Below are positions 23,088-34,453 of a DNA stretch of 64,000 bases, piece after piece. Numbering within the stretch: the stretch's first letter is position 1; every line of letters begins with the position of its first letter. A program made the position numbers and the translations under genes. Source of the DNA: Manihot esculenta (taxonomy: Eukaryota; Streptophyta; Magnoliopsida; Malpighiales; Euphorbiaceae); assembly GCF_001659605.2 (NCBI RefSeq), contig NC_035164.2, positions 24,090,665 to 24,154,664 on the forward strand. The letters run 5' to 3'. The notes beneath the pieces were generated by a model. The model saw nothing but the letters and a program-made list of their open reading frames with translations. It was not told the origin of the DNA and searched no databases.

Positions 23088-23101
23088 TAAGGGGGGAAGA
23101 C
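23088..23101 (+). promoter_or_regulatory. Polypurine tract of A2
   Basis: An AAGGGGGGAAGA run lies directly before the 3' LTR start TGTAATATCC. Confidence 0.88.
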
Positions 23102-25380
23102 TGTAATATCCGGCTAGACTTCGGTATCGGAATTCCTACCGTCCGGTGGAATCTCGGATGTCGGAAGCCTCTAGTAGGGTAAAACCATGTTTTTATAAAA
23201 TGTATTAATGTGTTTTATGTTTTAAGCATGAAAGAAAATGAGTTTTTGCATGAAAATAGCATAGGAGGAAAACCCAGGTTCGGCCGCCGAACCTCAAGTT
23301 CGGCCGCCGAACATGCATGCGTTGCGGGTGTGCTTTAGGCCCCCGAAAGCATAAGTGAGGGAAGTCCAGGTTCGGCCGCCGAACCTCAAGTTCGGCCGCC
23401 GAACCTGGCATGCATGCGGAGGCACATTCGGCCCCCGAACGTGGTCTGGCCAGCCACTATAAAAGGGTCCCTTGGCCGAAAACGGGCGAGCTTTTTCTCA
23501 TTTTCGGCCAAGGTGAGCTCTCCGCCGTCCCTCACCAATCTTTGATGTTCTTCCTCTAAATCTTTCAAGATTTTCATTTGTTTTAACTTGGTTTTGAAGA
23601 TTTAAGCTTTTGAGCAAAGTTTTGGAGCTTGGAGGTTCAAGAACCCAATCTCTCCCAACTCCGAGTTTTTGGTCGTCTCTCTCGATCTTCAAGAGGTAAG
23701 AGCCGATCTTAAGCTCGTTTCATGTTTTAAGTAAGTTTTAAGTAGATCTATGGGTTAGAATGCATGTTTAGGTTATGGTTATGTTTATGGGTATAAATGT
23801 GTGTTCTTGATCAATGTGGATGCTTGATGTGTTGTAGATGGGGTTTATGTTGGTTTGAGGCCCCTAGGAACATGTATGCTTGTGTTGGTGTGTTGTAGAA
23901 TAGGTTTGATGCATGTTTGAAAGGTTTGGAGGCGAAATGTGCAAAAGGAGCCAAGTTTCTGCCCTTTGGAAGAAACCAGGTTCGGCAGCCGAAGGATTTT
24001 CGGCTGCCGAACATGGCTGGGGAGGCAGCCTTTCGGCTGCCGAAACTTGCCCCCAAAAGGAGACTTTCGTCTCTGTCTGGCAGTTTCGGCCGCCGAACAT
24101 GCATGAGTTTCGTCTCTGTCTGGAAGTTTCGGCCGCCGAAGGTGCCGCCGAACCCGCCTGACTTTCGGCTCTGGAGGGACTTTCGGCCACCGAACCTGCC
24201 GCCGAAAGTGCCCTGTCCAGGCCTCCTTTGCATGTTTTTCCATGATGTTTTAGGGGGTTTTTGGGGAGTAGTTTATAGTTATGTTCACGTATGTTTGGTC
24301 CCTCATTTGAGTCCACCTGTGTAGGTTCAGACCTGAGGAACCGAGGACCCCAGCAGTGAGTCCAGCTGCTTCGGTGTTGTCAGAGTCAGCCAGAGGTGAG
24401 TGGAACTAAACTAAATCTTTTAAATTAAGAAATTAAATGTTTTATCATGTTTCATGCATCATGATTATGCAATAGGATGATTGCATTAGTTTTCACGAAT
24501 ATGCCGCATTGCATCGATTGTTGTTGATGTGGGTGAATGTTGGATGACCCAATTAGTCCATGACAGGAAGACCAGGACCCCATTCTACGGCCTGGCACAG
24601 AGTAAGGAAAGACCAGGACCCCATTCTACGGCCTGGCACGGTAATGGGACTCGAAGACCAAGAGCCCAGAGGAGGTCCTGGGATAATGGTAAGTAATATA
24701 TGTATGATAGGAAGACCAGGACCCCATGCTACGGCCTGGCACAAAGTTAGCTTGGACTAATTGGTGACAAGTTCACCCAACCCTTATGTGAATTGTCTGT
24801 GTTATGATGCATCTCATTGGAGCATAGTGTTAATATGTTTTATAGTTCAACTCACTGGGCTTTTAGCTCACCCCTCTCCCTTTTACCCCCAGGCTTGCAG
24901 GTACAGGATAGAAGAGGAGGTCGGTTAGAGTAAAGCTTGTTTATGTAATAGATAGAATGTGGACATGACAAATCGTACTACGGTGTAATGTAAAAGTACA
25001 GTATAGTTATGTAATGATGTTTATGGATATTAGAGGTGTGCTTGACCATAGAATGTTGTTATCCCTTTTAATACATGATCTTGGATATTTTATGTCATTT
25101 ATGCAAACCAACTCAACATATGTTATGTCACCCATTTGGGGGCACTGATGAGATCCCACTGAGGGATCAAGGTTTATGATTTATGTATATACAGTGCATG
25201 CACAGGTTGAGTATGGTTGATGTATATGGAAAGAAAAGTTTTAATTTTTATGTATGTTGTTGATCATGTATGGGATTATACAGGTTTACAGGTTAGATGT
25301 CAGGCTTGCTACGGGTCCCGGCGGCCTTAAGCCGATCTGGATCCTAGCGCCGGTAGCGGTCCGATTTCCGGGTCGTTACA
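23102..25380 (+). repeat. Element A 3' LTR
   Basis: A 2279-bp LTR with TATA at 23458-23464, donor-like GT at 23696-23697, exon-like block 24325-24395 and hairpin repeats 24558-24745. It ends GGGTCGTTACA, and element C sequence resumes at 25381. Confidence 0.95.
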
Positions 25381-27077
25381 ATCCACAGCAAGGGTAAACC
25401 TGTCACCACATAGTCCCAGTAAATGTTTCGTGCCAGGCCGTAGACTGGGGTCCTGGTCTTCCTGTACTGTATATGTATATGTGTATATAACACCTGTACT
25501 TACCATTTGCCAGGGCGTAGACTGGGCACTTGGTCTTTACTATACCTGCCAGGCCGTAGAATGGGGTCCTGGACTTTCCTATACTTGCCAGGCCATAGAA
25601 TGGGGTCCTGGACTTCCTGTCTGGAACTATTGGATCATTCAGCATTCATCCACATCAACAAATTAATATGCAATGCAACATCTTCGTGGATTCTAATGCA
25701 AGCAACCTATGGCATAAGTATGGTGCAGGAAATATGTGAAAAGCAGTCAATGTCTCAAGTAAAACGAGTATTAAGCTTAGTTCCACTCACCTCTGGCTAT
25801 CTGGACTGACTCTGCAGGCTCTGTCAACTCTGGAGCAGTACTCACTGCTGCTCTCTCTGGTTCCTCTGGTCTGTGTAGGCACAGATAAACTCAAATGAGG
25901 GACCAAACTAGTTTATGACCAACTCTATTAAACTCCCCAAGAATCCCCATAAATTCACTCAAACATCCATGCAAAGCATGCAAAAGAAGGATGGACAGGA
26001 CACTTTCGGCGGCAGGTTCGGCGGCCGAAAGTCCTCTCCATAGCCGAAACTCAAGCACCTTCGGCCGCCGAAGCTCTACTTTCGGCAGCCGAACCCTTTC
26101 GGGGGCAAGTTTCGGGGGTTGAAAGACACTCCAGAGACGAAAGTCTCTAACCTTCGGCGGCACTTTCGGCGGCCGAAACTCCCCTCCAGAGCCGAAAGTC
26201 CAAAGGCTCGGGGGTAAGCTTAGGCAACCGAAGCCACTTCCTCAGCACATTCGGCGGCCAAACCTTTCTTCGGCGGCCGAAGCTGGGTTCATTAGCAAGG
26301 CAGAACCTTGCTCTACGTCACGCCAAAATGCACCAAACTCTCCCAAATGCAAACACTTCAATTCCTCAACTTGCATACACCCAAGTATATGCTCAAAGGG
26401 GTCAGAAACTACCTAAAATCCCCAACAACACAAAACATATAACACATCTACAAGCTTTTCTCACAAAATCATCAAAACCTCTCTTTCTACCCTATTCATG
26501 CAACTCTCTCCCAAAACCTCACAAAACCTTCATAAATCATAAAAACAAGCTCAGGATCTTCACTTACCTCTTGAAACCAAGAAGATGAACGATCCCAACG
26601 TGGAGTTTTGAAGCAACTCTCCTTCACATTCTCCAAACTTCAAAATCTCAAGTATTTAGCTCAAAACTTTCAAAATATCATAAAAATCAATCAAATCTTT
26701 GCATGAGGTAATGAAAACATGAAGAAAACTGAAGAAGGACAGGGTCTCACCTCAGAAAGTGAAAGAAAACGGCAATAGTTATCCTTTCAACCAACTGAGG
26801 GCCTTTTATAGGTGGCTGGCCAGACCACCTTCGGCAGCCTATCGTGAAACCGAAAGCCATGCATGTTCGGCGGCCGAATGTCACATTCGGCGGCCAAACC
26901 TGGCTTTTCTGCCTTGGTTCTTTTCTTTCAAAAACTTAGTTCCATTTAACTTGAAAACATGAAAACATACTTCATGACTTTAGAAAAACATAAATCCTAC
27001 CCGTCTAGAGAATTCCGACATCCTGGATTCCACCGGACGACAGAAATTCCGATGCCGGATTCGAACCGGGTATTACA
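25381..27077 (-). repeat. Element C 3' LTR (part; rest left of the window)
   Basis: It matches 42241-43913 with roughly 2 percent substitutions plus small indels inside the palindrome array. It ends GGGTATTACA at 27077. The hairpin repeats (25431-25620) and exon-like block (25791-25870) are present. Confidence 0.93.
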
Positions 27078-27078
27078 T
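27074..27078. repeat. Left target-site duplication of D
   Basis: TACAT, repeated at 36621-36625. It consists of the last four LTR bases of C plus one base of C interior. Confidence 0.9.
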
Positions 27079-27389
27079 TGTAATACCCGGCTAGAATCCG
27101 GCACCGGAATTCCTGTAGTCCGGTGGAATTCGGGGTGTCGGAATTCTATAAAAAGGTAGGATTTATGTTTTACTAAGTGTTATGATGTGTTGAAATGTTT
27201 GTTGTAAGATAAATGGAACTAAGTTTTTGAGTTGCAATGAACCAAGGCAGATGAGCCAAGTTCGGCCGCCGAAGGTAAGTTCGGCTGCCGAAAGTGCCCA
27301 ATGTTCGGCTTCCGAAGGTAAGTTCGGCCCCCGAATGTTGCATGGTTTTGCATGCGATTCGGCAGCCGAAGCTGAGTTGGCCAGCCAGC

Positions 27390-27612
27390 TTTTGGGCATC
27401 CTTAGTCAGCATTTGGGACAGGTGTTATGTCCAACTTGTTGCCCGAAGCTTGGCCACGTCTCCCATGATTTATGTGCTGAGTTTGAGCAGATCATGCAGG
27501 AGTTTGCTAGTGGTCAAGAGATTGAGAGAGTTTTGAAGCAAAAGTTAACTTTTGAGAGATTGACGGAGGTTGGTCCGTTTCCTTTTGTTCAGAGTATTTA
27601 GCTCCTTTGTAC
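27390..27612 (+). other. D-specific LTR insert with zinc-knuckle-like reading frame
   Basis: This segment, between GGCCAGCCAGC and the donor site, has no counterpart in the A, B, C or E LTRs. Its frame (part of the open frame 27227-27601, ending TAG-like at SI-stop) reads VLCPTCCPKLGHVSHDLC and then a Glu/Phe-rich tail. This resembles the CxxCGKLGHxxxxC knuckle common in plant LINE ORF1/DUF4283-type proteins, with two extra residues. The copy in the other LTR (34765-34987) is open too, with one residue changed. Capture of foreign coding sequence is an inference; a host gene fragment is an alternative. Confidence 0.4.
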
Positions 27613-28211
27613 AGGAGGTAAGTGATGCTCGTGAACATGTTTTTGTGTTTTCTGAAGGGTTTATGGGAGTTATTGAAGGAGATGCATGTTTAGGTTTCAA
27701 ATGATGATTTTGATGATTTATGCATGTATACATGGTTATGTGTTATGTTTGTTTTGGTTGTTGGGGTTATTAGATAGGTTTGGACCCCTGTGAACATATA
27801 CTTGAGTATATGTGTGTGGAATAGTTGAAGTATGCATGTTTGGAGAAGTTGAAGGGAAGGAGGAGCTTGTTTTGCCGTCGAGCTGAGTTCTAGATGAACT
27901 CAGGTTCGGCAGCCGAGGGTTCATTCGGCCGCCGAACCTCTTGCATGGTGGCTTGGTTGCCACAGCTTGCCCCCGAGTGTTTTTGCATGTTCGGCTCTGT
28001 TTGGGGGATTCGGCCGCCGAAGGTGCTTGAGTTTCGTCTCTGGAGAGGACATTCGGCCGCCGAACCTGCCGCCGAAAGTGTTCTGTCCAGCTTTTCTTTT
28101 GTATGTTTGGCATGAGCTTGAGAGTAAGATTAAGGGGAATTCTTGGGTAGTTCAATAGAATTATTTTAAGGTAGTTTGGTCCCTCATTTAAGTCTTTATG
28201 TGTTTATACAG

Positions 28212-28289
28212 ACCAGAGGAACCAGAGAGAGCAGCAGTGAGTACTGCTCCAGAGTTTACTGAACCTGCAGAGTCAGTCCAGAGCCAGAG
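28212..28289 (+). other. Candidate leader exon inside LTR (D)
   Basis: A 78-nt block between acceptor-like TTATACAG and donor-like CAGAG|GTGAGTGG. It is repeated exactly in place at 35599-35676. The purine-rich content (GAGGAACCAGAGAGAGC) is typical of exons. Confidence 0.5.
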
Positions 28290-28461
28290 GTGAGTGGAAC
28301 TAAACTTAGTGCTTTTCATGAACCAATGGAATGTTTTAGCATATCTCATGGATCATGATTATGTAAATAGGTTGACTGCATTAGTAATCACGAATATGTT
28401 GCATTGCATTGTTAATTGTTGGTGTGAGTAAATGCTGAATGATCCAATAGTCTCTGAGTTA

Positions 28462-28606
28462 AGACCAGGAGCCTTTGACTACGCCCTGGCAGGTATAGTA
28501 AAGACCAGGAGCCTTTGACTACGCCCTGGCAATGGTAAGTACAGAGGTGTTATACACATATACATATATGACAGGAAGACCAGGTGCTCGATTCTACGCC
28601 CTGGCA
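28462..28606 (+). repeat. CCAGG...CCTGG hairpin repeats in D LTR
   Basis: Three units have the form GACCAGGNGC-N-CTACGCCCTGGCA. The first two are nearly identical and are separated by GGTATAGTAA. The third follows a ATGGTAAGTA word. The other LTR has the same at 35849-35993. Confidence 0.8.
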
Positions 28607-29236
28607 CGGAAGTTACTGAGGCTATGTGGTGACAGGTTTACTCTTGATGTGGCTTGTTTGTGTTATGACGCATTCCATGAGATCATATATTATGACTGAT
28701 TTTATTATTCTACTCACTGGGCTATAGAGCTCATCCCACTCCCTTAATCCCAGTCTTGCAGGATTCAGTGTACAGTGTACAGAGGGAAAGTCCAGAAGAG
28801 TTCAGAAAGAGAAACTGAGACTTGTAATAGTTTAGAGTGGACATGTATTTATAAAGAGATGTATCAGTTGTATGTTCAGTTAGAATTGTGCTTGACTTAG
28901 TAATGTTGTGTGTTGTAATTCTTTGGTTTGGGTACATGATCTGTATCTGTATATGTTTTATCGCGTATGTGAAAAATAACCAGGCTTAACAGGTATGAAA
29001 TACCTAGCTAGAGCAAGCTCTAGTCAGGGGTACAGAGTACTGAGTACAGAGTTAGTGTATGCACAGGTTAAGCCTTGGTACAGAGAAAAGAGTTTTTATT
29101 TTCACTGATAATGTATGATCATGTATGAGATTTACAGGTACACAGAGAATATTACAGGCTTGCTACGGGTTCTGGCGGCCTTAAGCCGACCTGAATCCTA
29201 GCGCCGGTGACGATCCGTTTCGGGGTCGTTACAGAT

Positions 29237-29248
29237 TGGTATCAGAGC
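29237..29248 (+). promoter_or_regulatory. Primer-binding site of D
   Basis: TGGTATCAGAGC lies 3 nt after the LTR end at 29233. Confidence 0.93.
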
Positions 29249-29461
29249 CCTAGGTTCATATGATCGGACCTATAGAGAGAGTGTCGGGCTCATAGAGATT
29301 CGAGTTGGTCAAGCACAATAGGAATCATGTCCACTAGGATTGGATGTTGAGTCCTGTCTTTTTGATGCTATGAGATGCATATGCATGTGTTTTGATGATT
29401 AAGATATATGTGTTTTGATGTGCTAATATGCTATCGTATGTGTTATTTTCAGCAAGTTAAG

Positions 29462-32400
29462 ATGCGAGGAACTCGTCGATCAGCTCGATTGACTGGAGTC
29501 CCATCAGATAGTGAGGGATTAGCTGCTCGTCCTCCTGCATTGCCAAGGGCAAGGTCGCAAAGATCTAGCAGGGAAGGCATGTCAATAGACCCTAGAAGGT
29601 CTGTAGACGAGAGCAGAAGAGGGATAGTTAGAGGAGGAGGATCAGAAGAAGTAAGGGAGGCCATGGAGACTGATCCGTCTATGGATGAAGGTATGGGAGA
29701 ATCCGAGGGAGGTGTTCAGGCCTCAGGTTATGGTTATCCATCCTTGTTTCAGGATCCAGAGTATCCGATGGAAGGTATGTCGGAATACTCTCGTTTTGAC
29801 CCATATCCTACATATATGCCATATCCTCACTATTACCCATCATATCCGCCATATCCGATGTATCCACCCTCCCCCATTCATCCAAGTGCAGCACACCCAG
29901 AAATAAATGAACCAGCACCTCCACCACCACAAACAGAACCAGTAGCCCCTGTTGCCCAAATGTTTCCATCTAGTTCTGGAAGTAAGGTAAAGATGACTGA
30001 GTACCTTAAATTGGATGCTCCTAAGTTTAACACAGGAGATGATCCATTTGAGTACCTGAGAGTTGTGAAGATGATCACTGGTGAGTTGGGTACAGATGAC
30101 AGTAGAGCCATAGAGATGGCAGGATTTACACTGAAGTGTAAGAAGGCTCGAGAATGGTTTAAGAACTATATAGAGCCCAGAATGAACAGTATGTCGTGGG
30201 GAGAGTTTGCTAATGAGTTTGCAGGGTGGGCTTTTCCTGATAGTTCCAGGGAGATGAAAATAATTGAGTTTGAACAGTTGAGACAAACAGATGAGATGAC
30301 TGTTGATGAGTTCACAGATAAGTTCCTGGATCTGCTTCAGTACGTGGGTCAGGCCTATGATACTGATCAGAAGAAGGCGAGGAGATATACCATGAGACTT
30401 CATCCCAGGTATTCTTCTTTGATCCTTCCAGCAGAAAAGGAGAGTTTTCACTCTATTATAGATGCAGCTAGGAAGATGGAAGCTAGTGCCAATATTCAGA
30501 AACAGTCAAAGGCACAGGCTTCGGGTTCTAAGGCCCCCAGTTCAGGTTCTACAGGCAGTAAGAGATGGGATAGAGCGAGAGGAACAAGGAAAGGGTTCTG
30601 GAGTAAAGTCAAGTCAGGTCTGGGAATGGGTAGTGGCACAAGCTCTGGCACAGCTGTTCTAGCATGTAGAAGATGTGGGAGACCACACAGAGGAACTTGT
30701 CAGTTGGGATCTACAGCTTGTTTTAGATGTGGACAAGAAGGGCATATTGCGCGAGAGTGTCCTCAGGTGACTTTTGTAGCACCTTCCCAGCAGATGAGTT
30801 CAGGCAGTGTAGCACAGCCAGTAGGGCAGCCAGCAGCTTCAGCTATGCCTCAGGGTAGTGGTAGAGGTAGAGGGAGAGGGGCAGCCTCTACTTCAGCAGC
30901 AGGTTCCCGAGGTGGAAATCCTGTAGCCCCAGCACGGATTTTCACCATGACTCAGGAGGAGGCTAACATGTCGAACACAGTGGTGTCAAGTAATCTCATC
31001 ATTGGGTGTTCAGATGTGTATGCTTTGATGGACCCCGGTGCTTCTCATTCCTTTATTGCTTCGAGAGCCATAGAGCGATTGGGTTTGATCAGTTCTGAGT
31101 TAGAGTATCCTCTCTGGGTCAGTGGACCCAAATGTGATCCATCAGTGGCAGTGTCAGTCTGTCGTTTCAGTCCAGTATTCATAGAGGGTAGATGCCTTCC
31201 AGCTGACCTTGTGGTTCTAGACTTGACAGATTTTGATGTCATTCTAGGGATGGATTGGCTATCTGCATATAGTGCTACTTTGGACTGTAGAGAGAAGATA
31301 GTGAGTCTCAGAGACCAGGATGGGTCAGAGTGTGTCTTCAGAGGAGACAGGAGAGGTACACCCAGAGGTATGATTTCAGCCCTTCAGGCTCGTCGATTGC
31401 TTAGGAGGGGTTGTCAGGGGTTTCTAGCTCATGTGAGAGAGCTAGACAGTCAGGTTAGGGAACCAGCCGCAGTACCAGTAGTTCGAGAGTTTCTTGATGT
31501 TTTCCCAGACGAACTTCCAGGACTACCATCTGGGAGGGAGATAGAGTTTGAAATCGAATTGCTGCCTGATACCAGACCTATCTCTATTCCTCCCTACAGG
31601 ATGGCGCCAACAGAGTTAAAAGAGTTAAAAGAACAGTTGCAGGACTTGGTAGATAAGGGTTTCATCCGCCCTAGTACCTCACCTTGGGGTGCTCCAGTAC
31701 TTTTTGTCAGAAAGAAGGATGGATCCCTCAGACTTTGTATTGACTATAGACAGTTAAACAAGGTCACTACCAAGAATAGATATCCTCTACCTCGGATTGA
31801 TGATCTGTTTGACCAGCTAGCTGGAGCAGGTTGTTTCTCTAAAATAGATCTGAGATCCGGGTATCATCAGTTGAGAGTCAGAGAGGCAGATGTGCCTAAG
31901 ACAGCATTCAGGACCAGATATGGGCACTATGAGTTCTTAGTGATGCCGTTCGGATTGACTAATGCCCCTGCAGCATTCATGGATCTCATGAATAGAGTTT
32001 TCCGCGAGTTTCTGGATCACTTTGTGATTGTTTTTATTGATGACATCTTAGTGTATTCCAGAAATGCAGAAGAGCATGCCCAGCATCTGCGGATAGTTCT
32101 GCAGACACTGAGAGAGCATGGTTTATATGCCAAGTTCTCAAAGTGTGAGTTTTGGTTGGGGAGCATTTCCTTCTTGGGACATGTGGTATCAGCAGATGGA
32201 ATTGAGGTAGACCCCAAGAAGATAGAGGCTGTAGCTAACTGGCCCAGACCCACTACAGTGACTGAGATTAAAAGCTTTCTGGGACTGGCAGGTTACTACA
32301 GGAGGTTCGTACAGGACTTCTCGAAGATAGCAGCTCCTATGACCAAACTGACTCAGAAGAACCAGAAGTTTATCTGGTCAGACCAGTGTGAAGAGAGCTT

Positions 32401-34174
32401 TGAGGAGCTCAAGAGAAGATTGACTACAGCACCAGTGCTAGCTCTGCCTGTTAGTGACACGAATTTCACAGTGTTCTGTGATGCGTCTCGCGTGGGATTG
32501 GGTTGTGTTCTGATGCAGCAGGATAGGGTGATTGCTTATGCTTCTAGACAGTTAAAGAAGCACGAGTTGAATTACCCCACCCATGATCTTGAGATGGCAG
32601 CAGTTATCTTTGCACTCAAGATGTGGAGGCATTACCTCTACGGGGTTAAATGCGAGATCTTCACTGATCACAAAAGTTTACAGTACATCTTGAGCCAAAG
32701 GGAGCTGAATTTGAGGCAGAGAAGATGGGTAGAATTGCTTAGTGATTATGATTGTAAGATCCAGTATCATCCGGGTAAGGCGAATGTTGTGGCAGACGCC
32801 TTAAGTCAGAAGTCACTAGGTAGTTTATCTCATATAGCAGCAGAGCGGAGACCGGTAGTGATGGAGCTTTACAAGCTCATCGATGAGGGGTTACAGTTAG
32901 AGTTGTCTGGTACAGGTGCGTTGATAGCACAGATGAGAGTGACACCAGTGTTTCTGGAGCAGATAGCACAGAGACAGCACGAGGACCCTGAGTTGATGAA
33001 AATTGCCAGGACTGTTCAGTCAGGCAACAGTGCAGAGTTCAGGTTTGACAGCAAAGGGATCCTTCGTTTTGGAAGTCGACTTTGTGTACCAGATAATAGC
33101 AGTCTGAAGGAAGACATTATGAGGGAAGCTCATAATGCACGATATAGTGTTCACCCAGGAGCCACCAAGATGTATCGGGACCTAAAGAGGGTGTATTGGT
33201 GGCCAGCCATGAAAAAGGAAGTGGCGCAGTTTGTGACAGCCTGTGAGACTTGTCAGAGGGTGAAGTTAGAACATCAGAAGCCGGCTGGAATGCTTAACCC
33301 ATTGCCGATTCCAGAATGGAAATGGGAAAACATAGCTATGGATTTCGTCGTGGGCTTACCGGCAGCATCCAACAGGATAGACTCTATATGGGTGATTGTG
33401 GACAGACTCACGAAATCTGCTCATTTCATTCCAGTTAGGAGTAACTATTATGTGGATAAGTTAGCACAGGTATATTTGGATGAGATAGTGAGATTACATG
33501 GAGTCCCAGTGTCTATAGTGTCAGACAGAGGACCTCAGTTTACCTCCAGATTCTGGCGAAGTCTGCAGAGTGCTATGGGCACGAGATTAGATTTTAGTAC
33601 TGCTTTCCACCCACAGACTGATGGACAGTCAGAGAGGACCATCCAGACCATAGAGGATATGCTCAGAATGTGTGTGCTAGACTTTGGCGGTTCTTGGAGG
33701 CAGCATCTACCTTTAGTGGAGTTTGCTTACAATAACAGTCATCATGCTAGCATTGGGATGGCTCCTTATGAAGCCTTATATGGGAGGAAATGCAGATCCC
33801 CTGTTTGCTGGGAAGAGGTAGGAGAGAACGTTCTTGTAGGGCCAGAGTTGATAGAAATTACCAGTAAAACAGTGCCCGTAATCAGAGAGAGAATCAGAAT
33901 AGCACAGAGTAGACAGAAAAGCTACGCAGATATTTGCAGGAAACTGTTAGAGTTTCAGGAGGGAGATTGGGTATTGCTAAAAGTGTCTCCAATGAAAGGA
34001 GTGGTTCGTTTTGGGAAGAAAGGTAAGTTAGCTCCACGATACATTGGACCCTTTGAGATTTTACAGAGGATCGGAAATGTATCATATAAGCTAGATTTAC
34101 CTACTTCTATGGAAAGGATTCACCCGGTGTTTCATGTTTCTATGCTACGAAAATTTGTGTCAGATCCGGATTAG
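29462..34174 (+). CDS. Element D gag-pol polyprotein (1570 aa to first stop)
   Basis: This is an open frame from [10 protein letters not shown] (ATG 29462, 10 nt after an acceptor-like TTATTTTCAG) to TAG 34172-34174. Upstream codons are also open, but the family-conserved start is 29462. Order: Arg-rich N-terminus, Pro/Tyr-rich linker, capsid-like core ([13 protein letters not shown]), CCHC knuckle [14 protein letters not shown] (30719-30760), aspartic protease with [10 protein letters not shown] (about 31027-31056) and [10 protein letters not shown] with [13 protein letters not shown] and FIDDI (32033-32047), RNase H with DASRVGLG, integrase zinc site ([22 protein letters not shown]) and DDE core ([20 protein letters not shown]), ending at [17 protein letters not shown]. 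All catalytic motifs that I can see are present. The TAG cuts off the chromodomain. Confidence 0.93.
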   Translation: MRGTRRSARLTGVPSDSEGLAARPPALPRARSQRSSREGMSIDPRRSVDESRRGIVRGGGSEEVREAMETDPSMDEGMGESEGGVQASGYGYPSLFQDPEYPMEGMSEYSRFDPYPTYMPYPHYYPSYPPYPMYPPSPIHPSAAHPEINEPAPPPPQTEPVAPVAQMFPSSSGSKVKMTEYLKLDAPKFNTGDDPFEYLRVVKMITGELGTDDSRAIEMAGFTLKCKKAREWFKNYIEPRMNSMSWGEFANEFAGWAFPDSSREMKIIEFEQLRQTDEMTVDEFTDKFLDLLQYVGQAYDTDQKKARRYTMRLHPRYSSLILPAEKESFHSIIDAARKMEASANIQKQSKAQASGSKAPSSGSTGSKRWDRARGTRKGFWSKVKSGLGMGSGTSSGTAVLACRRCGRPHRGTCQLGSTACFRCGQEGHIARECPQVTFVAPSQQMSSGSVAQPVGQPAASAMPQGSGRGRGRGAASTSAAGSRGGNPVAPARIFTMTQEEANMSNTVVSSNLIIGCSDVYALMDPGASHSFIASRAIERLGLISSELEYPLWVSGPKCDPSVAVSVCRFSPVFIEGRCLPADLVVLDLTDFDVILGMDWLSAYSATLDCREKIVSLRDQDGSECVFRGDRRGTPRGMISALQARRLLRRGCQGFLAHVRELDSQVREPAAVPVVREFLDVFPDELPGLPSGREIEFEIELLPDTRPISIPPYRMAPTELKELKEQLQDLVDKGFIRPSTSPWGAPVLFVRKKDGSLRLCIDYRQLNKVTTKNRYPLPRIDDLFDQLAGAGCFSKIDLRSGYHQLRVREADVPKTAFRTRYGHYEFLVMPFGLTNAPAAFMDLMNRVFREFLDHFVIVFIDDILVYSRNAEEHAQHLRIVLQTLREHGLYAKFSKCEFWLGSISFLGHVVSADGIEVDPKKIEAVANWPRPTTVTEIKSFLGLAGYYRRFVQDFSKIAAPMTKLTQKNQKFIWSDQCEESFEELKRRLTTAPVLALPVSDTNFTVFCDASRVGLGCVLMQQDRVIAYASRQLKKHELNYPTHDLEMAAVIFALKMWRHYLYGVKCEIFTDHKSLQYILSQRELNLRQRRWVELLSDYDCKIQYHPGKANVVADALSQKSLGSLSHIAAERRPVVMELYKLIDEGLQLELSGTGALIAQMRVTPVFLEQIAQRQHEDPELMKIARTVQSGNSAEFRFDSKGILRFGSRLCVPDNSSLKEDIMREAHNARYSVHPGATKMYRDLKRVYWWPAMKKEVAQFVTACETCQRVKLEHQKPAGMLNPLPIPEWKWENIAMDFVVGLPAASNRIDSIWVIVDRLTKSAHFIPVRSNYYVDKLAQVYLDEIVRLHGVPVSIVSDRGPQFTSRFWRSLQSAMGTRLDFSTAFHPQTDGQSERTIQTIEDMLRMCVLDFGGSWRQHLPLVEFAYNNSHHASIGMAPYEALYGRKCRSPVCWEEVGENVLVGPELIEITSKTVPVIRERIRIAQSRQKSYADICRKLLEFQEGDWVLLKVSPMKGVVRFGKKGKLAPRYIGPFEILQRIGNVSYKLDLPTSMERIHPVFHVSMLRKFVSDPD

Positions 34175-34375
34175 GTTATGAGTGCACCTGATGTGGAGAT
34201 TCTAGGGGATCTCACTTATGTAGAGCAGCCAGTACGGATTCTGGACACACAGATCAGACAGCTAAGGAACAAGGAGATTCCGATGGTGAAAGTGTTGTGG
34301 AACCACCATAACCTAGAAGAGTGCACGTGGGAGACGCGGGAGTCTATGCTCCAGCAGTATCCACATCTGTTTTGA
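34175..34375 (+). other. D chromodomain, in frame behind a TAG
   Basis: The same frame continues for 66 codons after the TAG to TGA at 34373-34375 and encodes the chromodomain ([18 protein letters not shown], then [16 protein letters not shown]). It is intact in sequence but would be translated only by readthrough. Element C has TAG at the same codon (36903-36905); A and E have sense codons there. Confidence 0.85.
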
Positions 34376-34439
34376 GGTTCGTTTCCTCCTTTTGTTATGA
34401 TTGTTGTTTGTTTTAAGAACATCCGAGGACGAATGTTTT

Positions 34440-34453
34440 TAAGGGGGGGAGAA
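34440..34453 (+). promoter_or_regulatory. Polypurine tract of D
   Basis: A TAAGGGGGGGAGAA run lies directly before the 3' LTR. Confidence 0.9.

Larger units (their letters stand above)
1..25380 (+). mobile_element. Element A: tandem Tekay-type chromovirus (3 LTRs, 2 internal regions), left end outside window
   Basis: LTR sequence is followed by PBS, gag-pol and PPT, then a second LTR, then again PBS, gag-pol and PPT, and a third LTR ending at 25380. Ignoring the inserted element B, the order is LTR-A1-LTR-A2-LTR, so the two internal regions share one central LTR. Unequal recombination between LTRs, or insertion of a tandem intermediate, gives this layout. A1 and A2 share an integrase nonsense codon (6012-6014 and 22329-22331), which ties them to one source. 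The tandem sits inside the 3' LTR of element C. Sequence to its right (25381 on) matches the interior of C's other LTR from 42241, so the right target-site copy should begin ATCCA at 25381. The left copy lies outside the window. Confidence 0.9.
27079..29233 (+). repeat. Element D 5' LTR
   Basis: It runs from TGTAATACCCGG to GGGGTCGTTACA. Unlike the other families it lacks TATAAAA after the GGCCAGCCA word (about 27379-27387). A TATAAAAA occurs instead at 27147-27154. The donor-like site GGAG|GTAAGTG has GT at 27618-27619, and the exon-like block is 28212-28289. Confidence 0.95.
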
